Notes: generated from the letters alone by a model not told the origin. Positions 1-12,659 are shown, numbered from the stretch's first letter. The stretch is DNA of 64,000 nucleotides from Haliangium sp963772315 (GCA_963772315.1 CAVYWJ010000004.1:248001-312000); one strand, 5' to 3'. Numbers and translations are program-made.

Positions 1-141
1 GCCCACGACCAGCGTCCGGCTCGTGGAGACGTTCGCGGCCGCGGTGGACAGGGCGCTCGTGAGCAGCGCCAGGATCACGGCTGCTGCGCGCGCGGATCGA
101 GAGCAATGCTGCACGAGGGACTTGCGTTGCGACGAGTGCAT
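1..141 (-). CDS. N-terminus of an exported protein (cut by window edge)
   Basis: The minus strand from the ATG at 141 reads MHSSQRKSLVQH followed by SARAAAVILALLTSALSTAAA. This is a classic Sec signal peptide: a basic start, a hydrophobic core and small residues before a likely signal-peptidase I site near AAA/NV. Only about 47 codons lie inside the window, so the mature protein is not visible and no function can be named. It is divergent from the lipoprotein gene at 403, and the 261 bases between them probably hold both promoters, although I see no clear -35/-10 boxes. The overlapping longer open frames here show no protein-like features. Confidence 0.55.
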   Translation of the reverse strand, partial: MHSSQRKSLVQHCSRSARAAAVILALLTSALSTAAANVSTSRTLVVG

Positions 142-402
142 GCCGGCGCGTTCTTTCCTGACATCGCCTCATTTCGGCGATGACCTCGAAGGATAGCAGC
201 AGTGTCGCGCAGCACAGCCAGCGCGGAGATCGCGCGCGCGGTGAAGTCATCGAGGCCTGTCGCCGAGTCGAGGCACATCGCATGGCCCACAGGTGTAGGG
301 CGAAGATCTCGACCTGCCGATGGCTCGACCGTCGCTGCCGTACCTGGCTTCGAGATCCCCACGCTGCACACGCAGCCCGGTCCGGCGGTACCATGGCGCC
401 CC

Positions 403-951
403 ATGCCCTCGATCATGCGGAGAGCCTGTGCGGCCAGACTGGCGCTCGTATGCCTGGCGCTTGCTGGTATGTGCGTCGCTGGTTGCAGGAGCGAGACCGA
501 CGGAGCAACGCGATCCAGGTCCGGCCCCGGCGAGGTCCCCACGCCGAGCGCAGCGGGCGCCACGCAAGGCGCCGGCCCGGGCCAGACCAGGGTCGAGAAG
601 AAGCCGACCTTGCTGCCGCGCCAGGCAGTGAAGGAGCTCATCGACCGCTGGCTCGCCGCGCAGAACCAGGGCGACTTCGCCGCGTACTCGGCGCTCTACG
701 GCGACGAATTCAGCGGCGTGCGCCGCTCGGGCAAGAAGACCGTGCGTCTGGATCGCGGCGGCTGGCTCTCCGATCGGCAGCGCATGTTCAAGCGTCCCAT
801 GACGGTCGCGGTCTCCAATCTCGAGATCGCCGTCGGCGCCAAGCAGGAAGACCTCGGGCTCCTGGTCTGGCAGGACGGCGCGTTTGCCAAGTTCCGGCCG
901 CTCGACTTTCCCGAAGAGGTACTCGACACCTGCCACTGCGAGTGCGAGTAG
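403..951 (+). CDS. NTF2-like domain lipoprotein
   Basis: The reading frame is open further upstream, but the ATG at 403 gives a proper lipoprotein signal (MPSIMRRACAARLALVCLAL, then MCVAGC), so I chose it. After a Gly/Pro/Ser-rich spacer, the C-terminal half (from about residue 75) has the NTF2/SnoaL-like pattern: VKELIDRWLAAQNQGDFAAY, then LYGDEF, a Trp-containing DRGGWLSDRQRMF stretch, and a final beta-rich part. Such small alpha+beta barrels in myxobacteria are usually of unknown ligand and are exported. About 182 residues, which is normal for a one-domain protein of this kind. The domain assignment is by pattern only; the ligand and role are unknown. Confidence 0.7.
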   Translation: MPSIMRRACAARLALVCLALAGMCVAGCRSETDGATRSRSGPGEVPTPSAAGATQGAGPGQTRVEKKPTLLPRQAVKELIDRWLAAQNQGDFAAYSALYGDEFSGVRRSGKKTVRLDRGGWLSDRQRMFKRPMTVAVSNLEIAVGAKQEDLGLLVWQDGAFAKFRPLDFPEEVLDTCHCECE

Positions 952-1084
952 CCCCGGCGCGCCCGGCCTCGCCCCGCTGATAGCCCGGGCACGCCCGCCG
1001 CTCGACATCCTGGCCGGAAACGGTCACGAGCCTGCGGGCGAGGACGGCAGCACCTGGGCAGAGCAGCACGCCGGCACCCGGCGC

Positions 1085-1360
1085 ATGCAGGCCGCCCTGG
1101 CCACGCTGCCGGCGGTCCAGCGCGAGGCCGTGGTGCTGTGTGACATCGACGGCTACGACCTCGCCGAGGTCGCCGAGATGCAAGCGGTCTCGCTCTCCGC
1201 GGTCAAGTCGCGGCTGGTGCGCGGGCGCGCCCGGCTGCGCCGCTACTACGAACGGCTCGGCTGGAGCCAGGCCCGGGGCGACGTCGCGCCGGGTGTCGCC
1301 GTGTCGATTCCGTCAGTCCCCATCGCTGGCCAGGGAGCTCGCCATGACCCATCCCCGTGA
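1085..1360 (+). pseudogene. Truncated ECF sigma factor (region 4 only)
   Basis: From the ATG at 1085 the frame reads as sigma-70 region 4: LATLPAVQREAVVLCDIDGY followed by LAEVAEMQAVSLSAVKSRLV and RGRARLRRYY, a helix-turn-helix that would contact the -35 box. Region 2, needed for core RNA polymerase binding and -10 recognition, is absent. The 130 bases before 1085 in this frame look non-conserved, and the space further upstream is occupied by the lipoprotein gene. A full ECF sigma factor is about 170-200 residues; only about 75 with homology-like character remain. The next gene encodes a membrane-anchored protein, so this was perhaps once a sigma/regulator pair. It is probably non-functional. 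Confidence 0.6.
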
Positions 1361-1493
1361 CGATCTCGATCATCGCATCGAGCAAGACCAGGAAGCGCTC
1401 GGCGCCGCGTCGCGCGCCGCCCTGTGGCCCCTGGAGCGCGTGCGCCGCAGCGTGGCCACGCAACCCCATCATCGAACCCGAGGAGAACGCATC

Positions 1494-2278
1494 ATGAGCA
1501 AGCTGAGTCGCTGGAAGTCTCGCTCCCGTCTGGTATCGATTCTCGGCGTGTGCGCGGTCGCCGCCGTGCTGCTCGTCATACCGATTCGCTATCAGCGCAC
1601 GGTCGGCCATCCATCGATCTCACCGTGTCGGGCGAAGCGCTCGATCAGGTTGGCATCGAGCGCCTCACCGGCGACGTGGGCCTGGTGACGCGCGCGCGCT
1701 CGCTCCAGGTCAGCCAGGTCGCGGGCGGCGTCACGCTGGGGAGCGAGATGCTCGCGACCTCGGAGGAGCGCGCCGAGCGCGTGGCCACGGCCCTGGTAGA
1801 GCGCCTGCGCGAGCGCACCTTCACTGCCGAGGCCCGCGTCTCGGCCATCACCGAAACCGTCTCCGGGAACGTGTATGCCATGGTTCGTGACCGCATCATC
1901 GTCATCGACGTCGACACCGAGGGCAAGACCGACCATGAGGTCGAAGACGAGATCCGCGCCCAGCTGCTCGACGAGGGCGTGGCAGAGCCGGACGTGAAGT
2001 ACCACAGCGACGGCGACGAGACCGAGGTGCGGGTGCAGGGCGAGCACGAGGGCAAGTCGTTCGAGCTCGTGCACAAGAAGCTGGGTGACGAGCGCGAGCC
2101 CAGCTTCAGGATGGAGATCGGCTGGCCGGATATCTCGCGCGACGAGGGCATGACCGACGAGGAGCTCGAGCAGAAGATCCTGCGCCAGGTCCAGGAGCGC
2201 GGCATGGACGGCGAGGTCGAGATCCAGGGTGACGATGTCCGGGTCAAGGTGCGCCACCGCGCGCCGGCCGAGCAGTGA
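1494..2278 (+). pseudogene. Membrane-anchored protein of unknown function, frameshifted
   Basis: A strong ribosome site (GAGGAG, 6-7 bases upstream) supports the ATG at 1494. The first 38 codons give a basic start and one membrane helix (LVSILGVCAVAAVLLVIPI). The frame then changes near 1600-1610, and the rest of the protein continues one frame over with PSIDLTVSGEALDQVG, ending in a charged, highly acidic/basic C-terminus (EGKTDHEVEDEI, GMDGEVEIQGDDVRVKV). Both halves look genuinely coding, so either one base is lost or gained in the organism or the sequence has an indel error. A second in-frame ATG at 1344 would add about 50 residues but lacks a good ribosome site. It follows the sigma-factor fragment and may be its former partner. 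I recognise no family. Confidence 0.5.
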
Positions 2279-2364
2279 GCGCCTGGCTCGGTTCGCGGCC
2301 ACCGCGTTCCAGAAGTCGAGCTCGTAGAATTGCGGCAGGCGCGCCGAATGGGTCGAGGTAGGTA

Positions 2365-2600
2365 GTCGAGGACCTCGGAGAGGTGTCGGGATGCACTCCG
2401 GAGGTAGTCGAGGAGGTCGATCGATGTATCGGGATGCATCCGAGAGGTGTCGGGATACATTCCGGAGGTAGTCGAGGAGGTCGATCGATGCATCGGCATG
2501 CGTCGGACAGGTGTCGGGATGCATTCCGGAGGTAGTCGAGGAGGTCGATCGATGTATCGGGATGCATTCCGGAGGTAGTCGAGGAGGTCGATCGATTGGT
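2365..2600 (+). repeat. 64-bp tandem repeat, about 3.5 copies
   Basis: The core GGAGGTAGTCGAGGAGGTCG begins at 2400, 2464, 2528 and 2571, giving spacings of 64, 64 and 43 bases. Each unit also carries GATCGATG, a GGGATGCAT-like stretch and GGTGTCGGGAT. Copies differ by a few substitutions. Because 64 is not a multiple of three, the repeat is read in all frames, and the minus strand is open in all of them, so it is unlikely to be coding. It directly abuts a PAS-domain fragment on its right side. Confidence 0.85.
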
Positions 2601-2750
2601 CTTGCCCAGGAAGTCGCCCGGCTGGCACCCGGCGGCGCGCTCGACCGCAGCATTCACGCAGACGGGCCGAAGGTCGCGGTCGAACACGGCAATGAGGTCT
2701 GGCGCGCTGTCGACGAGCACGCGGAAGTCGAACGGGCTGACGATGGGACA
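2590..2750 (-). pseudogene. PAS-domain fragment
   Basis: The minus strand reads FDFRVLVDSAPDLIAVFDRD, then LRPVCVNAAVERAAGC and QPGDFLGKT. This is the first half of a PAS sensor domain (the 'ap..i.v.d.d....yvN.a.....Gy...e.lG' pattern). It stops exactly where the 64-bp repeat begins, with no kinase or other output domain on either side. It is therefore a leftover of a sensor gene (histidine kinase or PAS regulator), broken at the repeat. No start codon with a ribosome site is evident. Confidence 0.6.
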
Positions 2751-3003
2751 CGGCCATGGTGCCTGAACACCGGGGACGCGCTCGATGCAAACCAAGGCTG
2801 CATCTCGGGGCATCATCGGCGCGCGTCTCTGTTCGAGCAGCGCCTGTACACGGCCATGGAGCCGGCGCTCTCGCTCGGCATCATGTGCTTGGCATGACGC
2901 TGGGCGTCCGCCTGGCCGACCACCCGTGAGAATGTTCTGTAGATCCGGGTGCGATCGTGTACGTTGACACGCCCGTCCACTTCCACGGAGGCACGGAGGC
3001 CCC

Positions 3004-7240
<4,237 letters not shown>

Positions 7241-7251
<11 letters not shown>

Positions 7252-7354
7252 GATCGTGACGCCGGCGCAGGGCCAGCAGCAGGCCGAGCGCCAGCAGCAC
7301 GAGCGCGCCTGCGTCGCCCGGTGAGGTGGTGGCCGCGCAGCCACAGCCGCCTCC
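7241..7354 (-). pseudogene. MYXO-CTERM tail fragment
   Basis: The minus strand encodes GGGCGCAATTSPGDAG, then ALVLLALGLLLALRRR and a short charged end. This is the MYXO-CTERM sorting signal: a Cys-containing Gly-rich motif, one membrane helix and an Arg cluster, known from myxobacterial surface proteins. Nothing recognisable precedes it on the minus strand, because that DNA appears to code on the plus strand instead (next feature). It overlaps the last 11 bases of the macroglobulin gene. Most likely it is the surviving 3' end of a deleted surface-protein gene. Confidence 0.55.
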
Positions 7355-7582
7355 GTTGGCGGCGCCGCCCACGTGGTCGCGTTCGTGGGGCACAACGGGT
7401 GGATGGACATTCCGCCGTATGACTGGGGTACGGCTGCGACGCGCGCTGCTGCTGGCCCTCCCAAGGGCACGATCGCCATTGCGTGCATGACCGCTCCGTA
7501 TCTGGCTCCACATGTTCCAGCCGAGACGCGCGTCCCGCTCCTCATGACCACGGGCCTGATGTTCGCGGGTGCGCATGGGTGA
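7350..7582 (+). pseudogene. C-terminal fragment of an exported-hydrolase-like protein
   Basis: The plus-strand frame reads VVAFVGHNGWMDI, PPYDWGTAATRAAAGPPKGT and IAIACMTAPYLAPHV, ending TTGLMFAGAHG. From memory this resembles the C-terminal part of a bacterial family of uncharacterised proteins with 'GHNGLMD ... ACxSKxYFAP ... TTGLMAPEAY' signatures. I cannot confirm this without a search. There is no usable start, and the 5' end collides with the opposing MYXO-CTERM fragment, so it is a truncated remnant. The following 290 bases up to 7874 hold no gene that I can support. Confidence 0.4.
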
Positions 7583-7874
7583 GCACGTGCACGCAAATCG
7601 ATGGAAAAGCCGGTTCCGGTGAGCACGGTGAGGGATGGGAATCGAGGGAAGCCATCGCGGAATGTGCTCACTGGGCCGCGAGCGCGCGGCAATCCACCGG
7701 GCGCCGGCGATGGCCGGGCAGCTGGCCGGCTGACGGCCAGGAAGGCCTTCCTGGCCATGAAAGCCAAGAGCCGCGGCGGGGCGGCGCGGTCCAGGGGCGC
7801 CGGAGGCGCCGAGCAGAGCGAGCATGCCCTGGACGGCGCTGCTCCGCCGTGGCACGGGGCTCGCGGGCCAGGCG

Positions 7875-8297
7875 TCAGGTAGCCGAGGGCGGATCGAGGC
7901 GGTCGGCGAGGGACAGGAGGTGGCGCGTGTGCTCGTCGAGACCCGTGGTGCGGCGGGCAAGCGCGACGGCCTGGCGGTAGTGGCTGGCGGCCTGGGCCTT
8001 GTCGCCACGCGCCTCGTAGACGTGGCCGAGGCGCTCGAGGCCGTCGATGTCGTCGGGGAAGCGACGCATGAGGTCGCGAGCAGCGACTTCGGCCTCATCG
8101 AGGCGCCCGGCGTGGATGAGATCGACAACGGCGTTGGACCACTGATCGAGATCATCCTCGTCGAGAGGCGCACGAGAGGTCGAGGGCACGCGAGCGGACT
8201 GGCGCGAGGGCGCGGGCTGCAGCTTGGGCAGGCAGCAGAGCTTGTACTTCTTGCCGCTGCCACAGGGGCAGGGGGCGTTTCTGGAAGGCATGGGCAT
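7875..8297 (-). CDS. SEC-C motif and TPR-repeat protein
   Basis: The start at 8297 is preferred over 8339 because GGAGGA lies nine bases upstream, and it puts the motif at the very N-terminus: MPMPSRNAPCPCGSGKKYKL ending in CC. This is the SEC-C zinc-binding motif (CxC...CC), found at the C-terminus of SecA and in many small proteins. The rest, about residues 50-140, consists of helical TPR-like repeats (AVVDLIHAGRLDEAEVAARD, GLERLGHVYEARGDKAQAAS). About 140 residues, cytoplasmic. It is probably a protein-interaction or chaperone-associated factor; the precise role is unknown. It stands alone, divergent from the transposon module to its right. Confidence 0.8.
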   Translation of the reverse strand: MPMPSRNAPCPCGSGKKYKLCCLPKLQPAPSRQSARVPSTSRAPLDEDDLDQWSNAVVDLIHAGRLDEAEVAARDLMRRFPDDIDGLERLGHVYEARGDKAQAASHYRQAVALARRTTGLDEHTRHLLSLADRLDPPSAT

Positions 8298-8369
8298 GAG
8301 AAACCGGTTCCTCCGGGCGGGTGACGGCGAGGCGGTCAATCAGGCAGGGTAGCGTGACCAGGAGGGATC

Positions 8370-8966
8370 ATGCAAGCCCATCAATTTCACGAGCTGTTGA
8401 GGACGCTCGACAGCATGCAGGCAGCGCAGACGCAGGCGGAGGGCTGCGTGGAATGCGCCAGCAAGCTGGACCGGGCCAACTATCGGCGCAAGGTGCGCGG
8501 CGTCGGACGCGGAGACGAAGCCGCCTACGCGCTGCGCGATAGCTTCTGCTGCCGCAAGGAAGGGTGCCGCACGCGAGCGACCCCGCCGTCGGTGCGTTTT
8601 CTGGGACGGCGGGTCTACGGAGCCGTGGTCGTGGTGTTGCAGACGGCGCTGCAGCACGGGGTGACGGAGAAGCGGTCGGCGCTGCTCGAGGAGAAGGCCG
8701 GCGTGAGCGCGCGGACGCTGCAGCGGTGGCGGACGTGGTGGTTGACCGAGTTCGTGCGGGGTGCGTTCTGGCGCGGTGCCCAGGGTCAATTCGTGTCACC
8801 GGTGGATCCCGGGCGATTGCCGGCGTCGTTGCTGGAGCGCTTCCCGGGCAGTGAAGAGATGCGGCTGGTGAAGCTCCTGTGTTTCCTGGCCGGGATGGCG
8901 CCATCGATATCGCGGCAGAGCACGGAAATCGATGGCTTAACGAGTTCCGCAGGAGATGGCGATTGA
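8370..8966 (+). CDS. Cys-rich helix-turn-helix protein of the transposon module
   Basis: 198 residues; AGGAGG sits six bases before the ATG. Two Cys pairs (CVEC near residue 28 and CCRKEGCR near residue 60) could form a zinc ribbon. A helix-turn-helix follows (KAGVSARTLQRWRTWWLTEF). This resembles small DNA-binding proteins that travel just upstream of DDE integrase/AAA pairs, and it may bind transposon ends or repress the module. The last 25 residues (after FLAGMAPS) look low-conservation. The gap of 75 bases to the integrase contains an imperfect ATCGAT-type symmetry but no clear promoter. It has no enzymatic motif of its own, and the function is inferred from position. Confidence 0.6.
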   Translation: MQAHQFHELLRTLDSMQAAQTQAEGCVECASKLDRANYRRKVRGVGRGDEAAYALRDSFCCRKEGCRTRATPPSVRFLGRRVYGAVVVVLQTALQHGVTEKRSALLEEKAGVSARTLQRWRTWWLTEFVRGAFWRGAQGQFVSPVDPGRLPASLLERFPGSEEMRLVKLLCFLAGMAPSISRQSTEIDGLTSSAGDGD

Positions 8967-9041
8967 TCCCCTGAGACCGTCGCGATAGGTCAACTGGACG
9001 CGGCCCACAGCAACCAACCGGGTCGCGTTCAAGGAGGACAG

Positions 9042-10532
9042 ATGGTCAAGAACGACGGGCGCGGGCCCGCGCGGTGGGGACAGTTTCGCCATGCGGTGAT
9101 AGGCCGGCTGCTGGCCGCGCCACCCGCGCATGGCGAGCTGCACGCCGCGCTGGAGCTCATGGCGCAAGAAGAATGGGAACATCCGGTGACGGGCGAGCCG
9201 GTGCGCTTCGCCGTGTCCACGCTCGAGCGCTGGTACTACACCGCGCTCCATGCGGCGCGCGACCCGGTGGGCGCGCTGGGCAAGGAGGTGCGCGCGGACG
9301 CCGGCCGGCACCGGAGCGTGGACGAGGCGCTGGCGCACGTGATCGCCGCGCAGCACGAAAACCACAAGTCGTGGACCTACCAGCTGCACTACGACAACCT
9401 GGTCGCGCTGACCCGGGAGATGCGGGAGCTGGAGGTGCCGTCGTATGCGTCGGTGCGACGCTACATGCGAGCGCATGGTCTGCTCCGCCAGCCGCGCGCG
9501 CAGGACGGCGACCGGCCCCGAGCCGGCAAGGGCAACAAGGAAGTGCGCAGCTACGAGCGAGAACACGTGAATTCGCTCTGGCACACGGATTTCCACCAGT
9601 TCTCACGCGCGCTGTGCGGGCCCGACGGCACCTGGCGGAAGCCGCAGCTCCTGGCCGTGATGGATGACTGCTCGCGCCTGAACTGCCACGGCCAGTTCTA
9701 CTGGGACGAGACGGCCGAGACGCTGGCCCATGGCCTCGGACAGGCGTTCCAGAAGCGCAACCTGCCAGGCGAGCTCATGAGCGACGGCGGCGCCGCCATG
9801 AAGGCGGCCGAGTTCCGCGAGGGGCTGGCCGACCTCGGCGTCCGTCACTGCATGACGCTGCCCTACAGTCCGCATCAGAATGGCAAACAGGAGTCGTTCT
9901 GGAATCGGGTGGAGGACCGCTTCCTGCCCATGCTCGAGGGCTGTCGCGACCTGACCCTGGAGCAGCTCGATACCGCCTTTCAAGCCTGGGTTGAGCTCGA
10001 CTACAACCGCGGGTGGCACTCCGAGCTCGGCACCTCGCCGCTCGCGCGCTATCTCGAGGGGCACGACGTCGGGCGCCCCTGTCCCGACAGCGACGACTTG
10101 CGCCGCGCCTTCCGCATGCGCACCGGGCGCCAGCAGCGACAAAGTGACGGCACGATCAGCGTCGAGGGCCGTCGCTTCGAGCTCCCCTCGCGCTATCGCC
10201 ACGAAAAGGAGATCCACATTCGATATGCGCGCTGGGACCTGCGCACGCTCACGATGGTCGATCCCCGCACCGGCGCCGAGCTCTGCCGCCTGTTCCCGCT
10301 CGACAAGCATCGCAACGCCGACGGCCGCCGCCGCACCCTCGCGGCCTCGCCCGCCGAGCATCGTCCACCAGGCACCCCGCCGCCCTCGGGCATGGCGCCG
10401 CTGCTGCGCCAGCAGGTGGCTGATTACTACGCCGGCGGCCTGCCGCCCCCGTACCTGCCCAGACACACCTCGTCGATGCACGACCTCGACGAGCTCGCAC
10501 ACGACGACACGTCGCATCCCGAAAGCGAGTGA
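9042..10532 (+). CDS. DD35E integrase/transposase (rve family, TniA/TnsB-like)
   Basis: 496 residues; GGAGG lies a few bases before the ATG. The N-terminal 150 residues carry HTH-like DNA-binding helices. The rve catalytic core follows: Asp183 in WHTDFHQFSRA, Asp248 in GELMSDGGAA and Glu284 in NGKQESFWNRV, with exactly 35 residues between the second Asp and the Glu. A C-terminal Mu-type beta-barrel-like part (ISVEGRRFELPSRYRHEKEI) is followed by a Pro/His-rich tail. It would cut and join transposon ends. The stop is only three bases from the next gene, so integrase and ATPase are co-translated. All three catalytic residues are present, so it is probably active. Confidence 0.88.
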   Translation: MVKNDGRGPARWGQFRHAVIGRLLAAPPAHGELHAALELMAQEEWEHPVTGEPVRFAVSTLERWYYTALHAARDPVGALGKEVRADAGRHRSVDEALAHVIAAQHENHKSWTYQLHYDNLVALTREMRELEVPSYASVRRYMRAHGLLRQPRAQDGDRPRAGKGNKEVRSYEREHVNSLWHTDFHQFSRALCGPDGTWRKPQLLAVMDDCSRLNCHGQFYWDETAETLAHGLGQAFQKRNLPGELMSDGGAAMKAAEFREGLADLGVRHCMTLPYSPHQNGKQESFWNRVEDRFLPMLEGCRDLTLEQLDTAFQAWVELDYNRGWHSELGTSPLARYLEGHDVGRPCPDSDDLRRAFRMRTGRQQRQSDGTISVEGRRFELPSRYRHEKEIHIRYARWDLRTLTMVDPRTGAELCRLFPLDKHRNADGRRRTLAASPAEHRPPGTPPPSGMAPLLRQQVADYYAGGLPPPYLPRHTSSMHDLDELAHDDTSHPESE

Positions 10533-10535
10533 CCC

Positions 10536-11387
10536 ATGGATAAAATCAAATCTCTCTACAGCGTCAAGTGGAATCCCTTCTCCCCCGGCGCCCCCACGGA
10601 CGCCTTGCTCGCCCCGCCGCCCGTCACCGAGTTCTGCTGGCGGATCGTGAACGTCATGCTCCGCGAGGGCGGATTTGCCATGCTCTCGGGCGATCCGGGC
10701 CTCGGCAAGAGCACCGTGTTGCGCATCGCCTCCGCCCAGCTCGCCGATGTCCCCGACGTCACCGTCGGCGCCATCACCCATCCGCAGCGCAATCTCGGTG
10801 ATTTCTATCGCGAGATGGGTGACGTCTTCGGCGTCCAGCTCCGCCCCAGCAATCGCTGGGGTGGCTGCCGTGCCCTGCGCGAGCGCTGGCAGGCCCACAT
10901 CGACAGCACGCTCATGCGCCCGGTCCTGCTCATCGACGAAGCCCAGGAGATGCAGCCCGCCGTGCTCAACGAGCTGCGCCTCCTCACCAGCACCTGCTTC
11001 GACTCTCGCATCATCCTCACCGTCGTGCTCGCCGGTGACGACCGCCTGCTCCACGAGCTCCAGCGCGAGGAGCTGCTCCCCCTCGCCAGCCGTATCCGCG
11101 TCCGCATGCACCTCGGCCCCGCCTCCAGCGAGGAGCTCGCGCGCTGCCTGCTGCACCGGATGAAGGCTGCCGGCAACGCGCAGCTCATGACCCCACAGCT
11201 CGTCTCCACCCTGTGCGAGCACGCGCTCGGCAACTACCGCACCCTGCTCCACATGGCCTCCGAGCTCCTCGCCGCCGCGGCTCAGCGCGAGGCCCCTCGC
11301 ATCGACGAGAAGCTCTACCTCGAGGTGTTCAGCAGCCCCGACACCCGCAAGCCCACCAGGCACGCGCCTGCGAGAACCAGACAATGA
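10536..11387 (+). CDS. AAA+ ATPase, TniB/ExeA-like transposition partner
   Basis: 283 residues. Walker A is GDPGLGKS (residues 52-59) and Walker B is LLIDEAQ (131-137), followed by a sensor-like stretch and an arginine-rich lid. The sequence has the ExeA/TniB/MuB-type layout, with an N-terminal WNPFSPGAPTDALLAPPP pattern typical of ExeA-like AAA proteins next to integrases. These ATPases bind target DNA and activate the integrase. The last four bases overlap the next gene (ATGA), which signals translational coupling. The role follows from family and neighbourhood. Confidence 0.85.
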   Translation: MDKIKSLYSVKWNPFSPGAPTDALLAPPPVTEFCWRIVNVMLREGGFAMLSGDPGLGKSTVLRIASAQLADVPDVTVGAITHPQRNLGDFYREMGDVFGVQLRPSNRWGGCRALRERWQAHIDSTLMRPVLLIDEAQEMQPAVLNELRLLTSTCFDSRIILTVVLAGDDRLLHELQREELLPLASRIRVRMHLGPASSEELARCLLHRMKAAGNAQLMTPQLVSTLCEHALGNYRTLLHMASELLAAAAQREAPRIDEKLYLEVFSSPDTRKPTRHAPARTRQ

Positions 11388-12352
11388 CGCAACTCCCCAC
11401 CTGTCGTCCCTGCCAAATCGAGTCCTCCGCCAACGGCCCAGGCTGGCTCGTCGAGTCCCTCTGGCTCGACCAGGCGGTCGGCGTCCTCGGCGGCGAGCCC
11501 AAGTGCTGCAAGTCCTTCCTCGCCCTCGATCTCGCCGTCTCCGTCGCCTCCGGCGCGCCTTGCCTGGGCCAGTTTCCGCCGCGCGTCACCGGACCCGTGC
11601 TCCTCTTCGCGGCCGAGGACGCGCTCCCCGTGGTCCGCCAGCGCCTCTCCGGCATCGCGGCGGCTGCCGGCGTCTCGTTCGATACCCTCGATATCCATGT
11701 CATCACCGTCCCGGTGCTTTGCCTCGACCGCCCGTCCGACTGTGACCGCTTGCGCCGCACCGTCGATGCCCTGCGCCCCAGGCTCCTCGTGCTCGATCCC
11801 TTCGTCCGCCTCCATCGCATCGACGAGAACGCCGCCGCCGAGGTCGCCCCGCTCCTCGACTTCCTCCGCCAGCTCCAGCGCGGCCTGGGCACCGCTGTCG
11901 TTCTCGTCCACCATGCCCGCAAATCCGCCGCCGCCCGCCCCGGACAGGCACTTCGCGGCTCCTCCGAGCTCCACGCATGGGGGGACAGTAACCTCTATCT
12001 CCGCCGCTCCAAGGACAGCCTGTCCCTCTCCGTCGAGCATCGCGCCGCCTCGTCCATCTCCGCGCTTCCTCTCCAGCTTCACCAGCACGGCCCCACGCTC
12101 GCCTTGCGCGTCGCCCCCTCGGCCGACTCTTCACTGGCGGCGCCCTCTCCGACTTTGGACAGGACGTCCCCGGAACAACGCATCGAGCAGATCCTTCGCG
12201 TCGCCGACGGGCCCATGACACGCCGCCAGCTCCGCGATGCCTGCCACATCCGCGCCTCCACCTTCAGCCAGGCGCTCGCCCAGCTCCTCTCTCTCGGCCG
12301 CGTCCTCCAGACCGACGGCGGCTTTCTCCTCGCACATCCTCCCCAGGCTTGA
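11384..12352 (+). CDS. RepA-like RecA-fold ATPase with C-terminal winged helix
   Basis: 322 residues from the ATG at 11384, which overlaps the preceding stop; a longer upstream frame is a shadow of that gene. Walker A is GGEPKCCKS (residues 36-44), a form typical of the plasmid RepA/AAA_25 family, and Walker B is LLVLDPFVRLH. This is the hexameric RepA-helicase-like fold, often annotated 'AAA family ATPase'. The C-terminal 80 residues include PMTRRQLRDACHIRASTFSQ, a winged-helix-like DNA-binding part. Its place as the last gene of a transposon operon is unusual: it might help replication of the element or select targets. The catalytic motifs look intact. Confidence 0.8.
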   Translation: MTQLPTCRPCQIESSANGPGWLVESLWLDQAVGVLGGEPKCCKSFLALDLAVSVASGAPCLGQFPPRVTGPVLLFAAEDALPVVRQRLSGIAAAAGVSFDTLDIHVITVPVLCLDRPSDCDRLRRTVDALRPRLLVLDPFVRLHRIDENAAAEVAPLLDFLRQLQRGLGTAVVLVHHARKSAAARPGQALRGSSELHAWGDSNLYLRRSKDSLSLSVEHRAASSISALPLQLHQHGPTLALRVAPSADSSLAAPSPTLDRTSPEQRIEQILRVADGPMTRRQLRDACHIRASTFSQALAQLLSLGRVLQTDGGFLLAHPPQA

Positions 12353-12486
12353 GCCTGCGCCGGTGCCGCTTCCTTCCCGCTCATCGCGGGAGCCGATGCC
12401 GGACCACCGCTCTGCTGCTCGCCACCGCGCTCGCCCCTCGCCAGCTATGCCGCCGGCTTCTCCCACCCGCTCGCGGACGCGCGGAT

Positions 12487-12625
12487 GCCCGTTCCCGTTC
12501 CCGTTCCCGCTCTCTCTACAGATCGTGGGAACCGGAACCGGAACCACCTCCCTGCGGCGGCGCGGCACCCGTTCCCGTTCCCGCTCTCTCTACAGATCGC
12601 GGGCACCGGGAACCGGAACCGCCGC
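12487..12625. repeat. Two copies of a palindromic GTTCCC/GGGAAC repeat
   Basis: Two near-identical blocks lie at about 12487-12545 and 12567-12625. Each has a run of GTTCCC units, then GCTCTCTCTACAGATCG, then a run of GGAACC units. The two runs are complementary, so each block can fold into a long hairpin with the CTCTCTCTACAGATCG part as loop. The layout is REP/BIME-like. It lies between the transposon module and the IS66 remnant, with no coding features. Confidence 0.65.
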
Positions 12626-12659
12626 TTCCACTCGCTCGCACATCCTCTCGCGGCCATCC

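Larger units (their letters stand above)
8370..12352 (+). mobile_element. Four-gene Mu/Tn5053-like transposon module
   Basis: Four same-strand genes packed together: a Cys-rich HTH protein, a DD35E integrase, a TniB/ExeA-like AAA ATPase and a RepA-like AAA ATPase. The last three are spaced by 3 and -4 bases. An integrase plus AAA target-selector pair is the hallmark of the Mu, Tn7 and Tn5053 groups. The RepA-like ATPase as a third component is unusual. I could not identify terminal inverted repeats or a target duplication, so the true ends are unknown. They probably lie between the SEC-C gene and 8370 on the left, and between 12352 and about 12660 on the right. Confidence 0.7.

Noticed and set aside
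8370..8966. Transposase as a label for the Cys-rich HTH protein
   Set aside because: It lacks any DDE, HUH or serine/tyrosine recombinase motif; only DNA-binding features are visible.
9603..11384. A 593-codon minus-strand open frame across integrase and ATPase genes
   Set aside because: Antisense of two genes with clear catalytic motifs; no start signal and no protein-like pattern.
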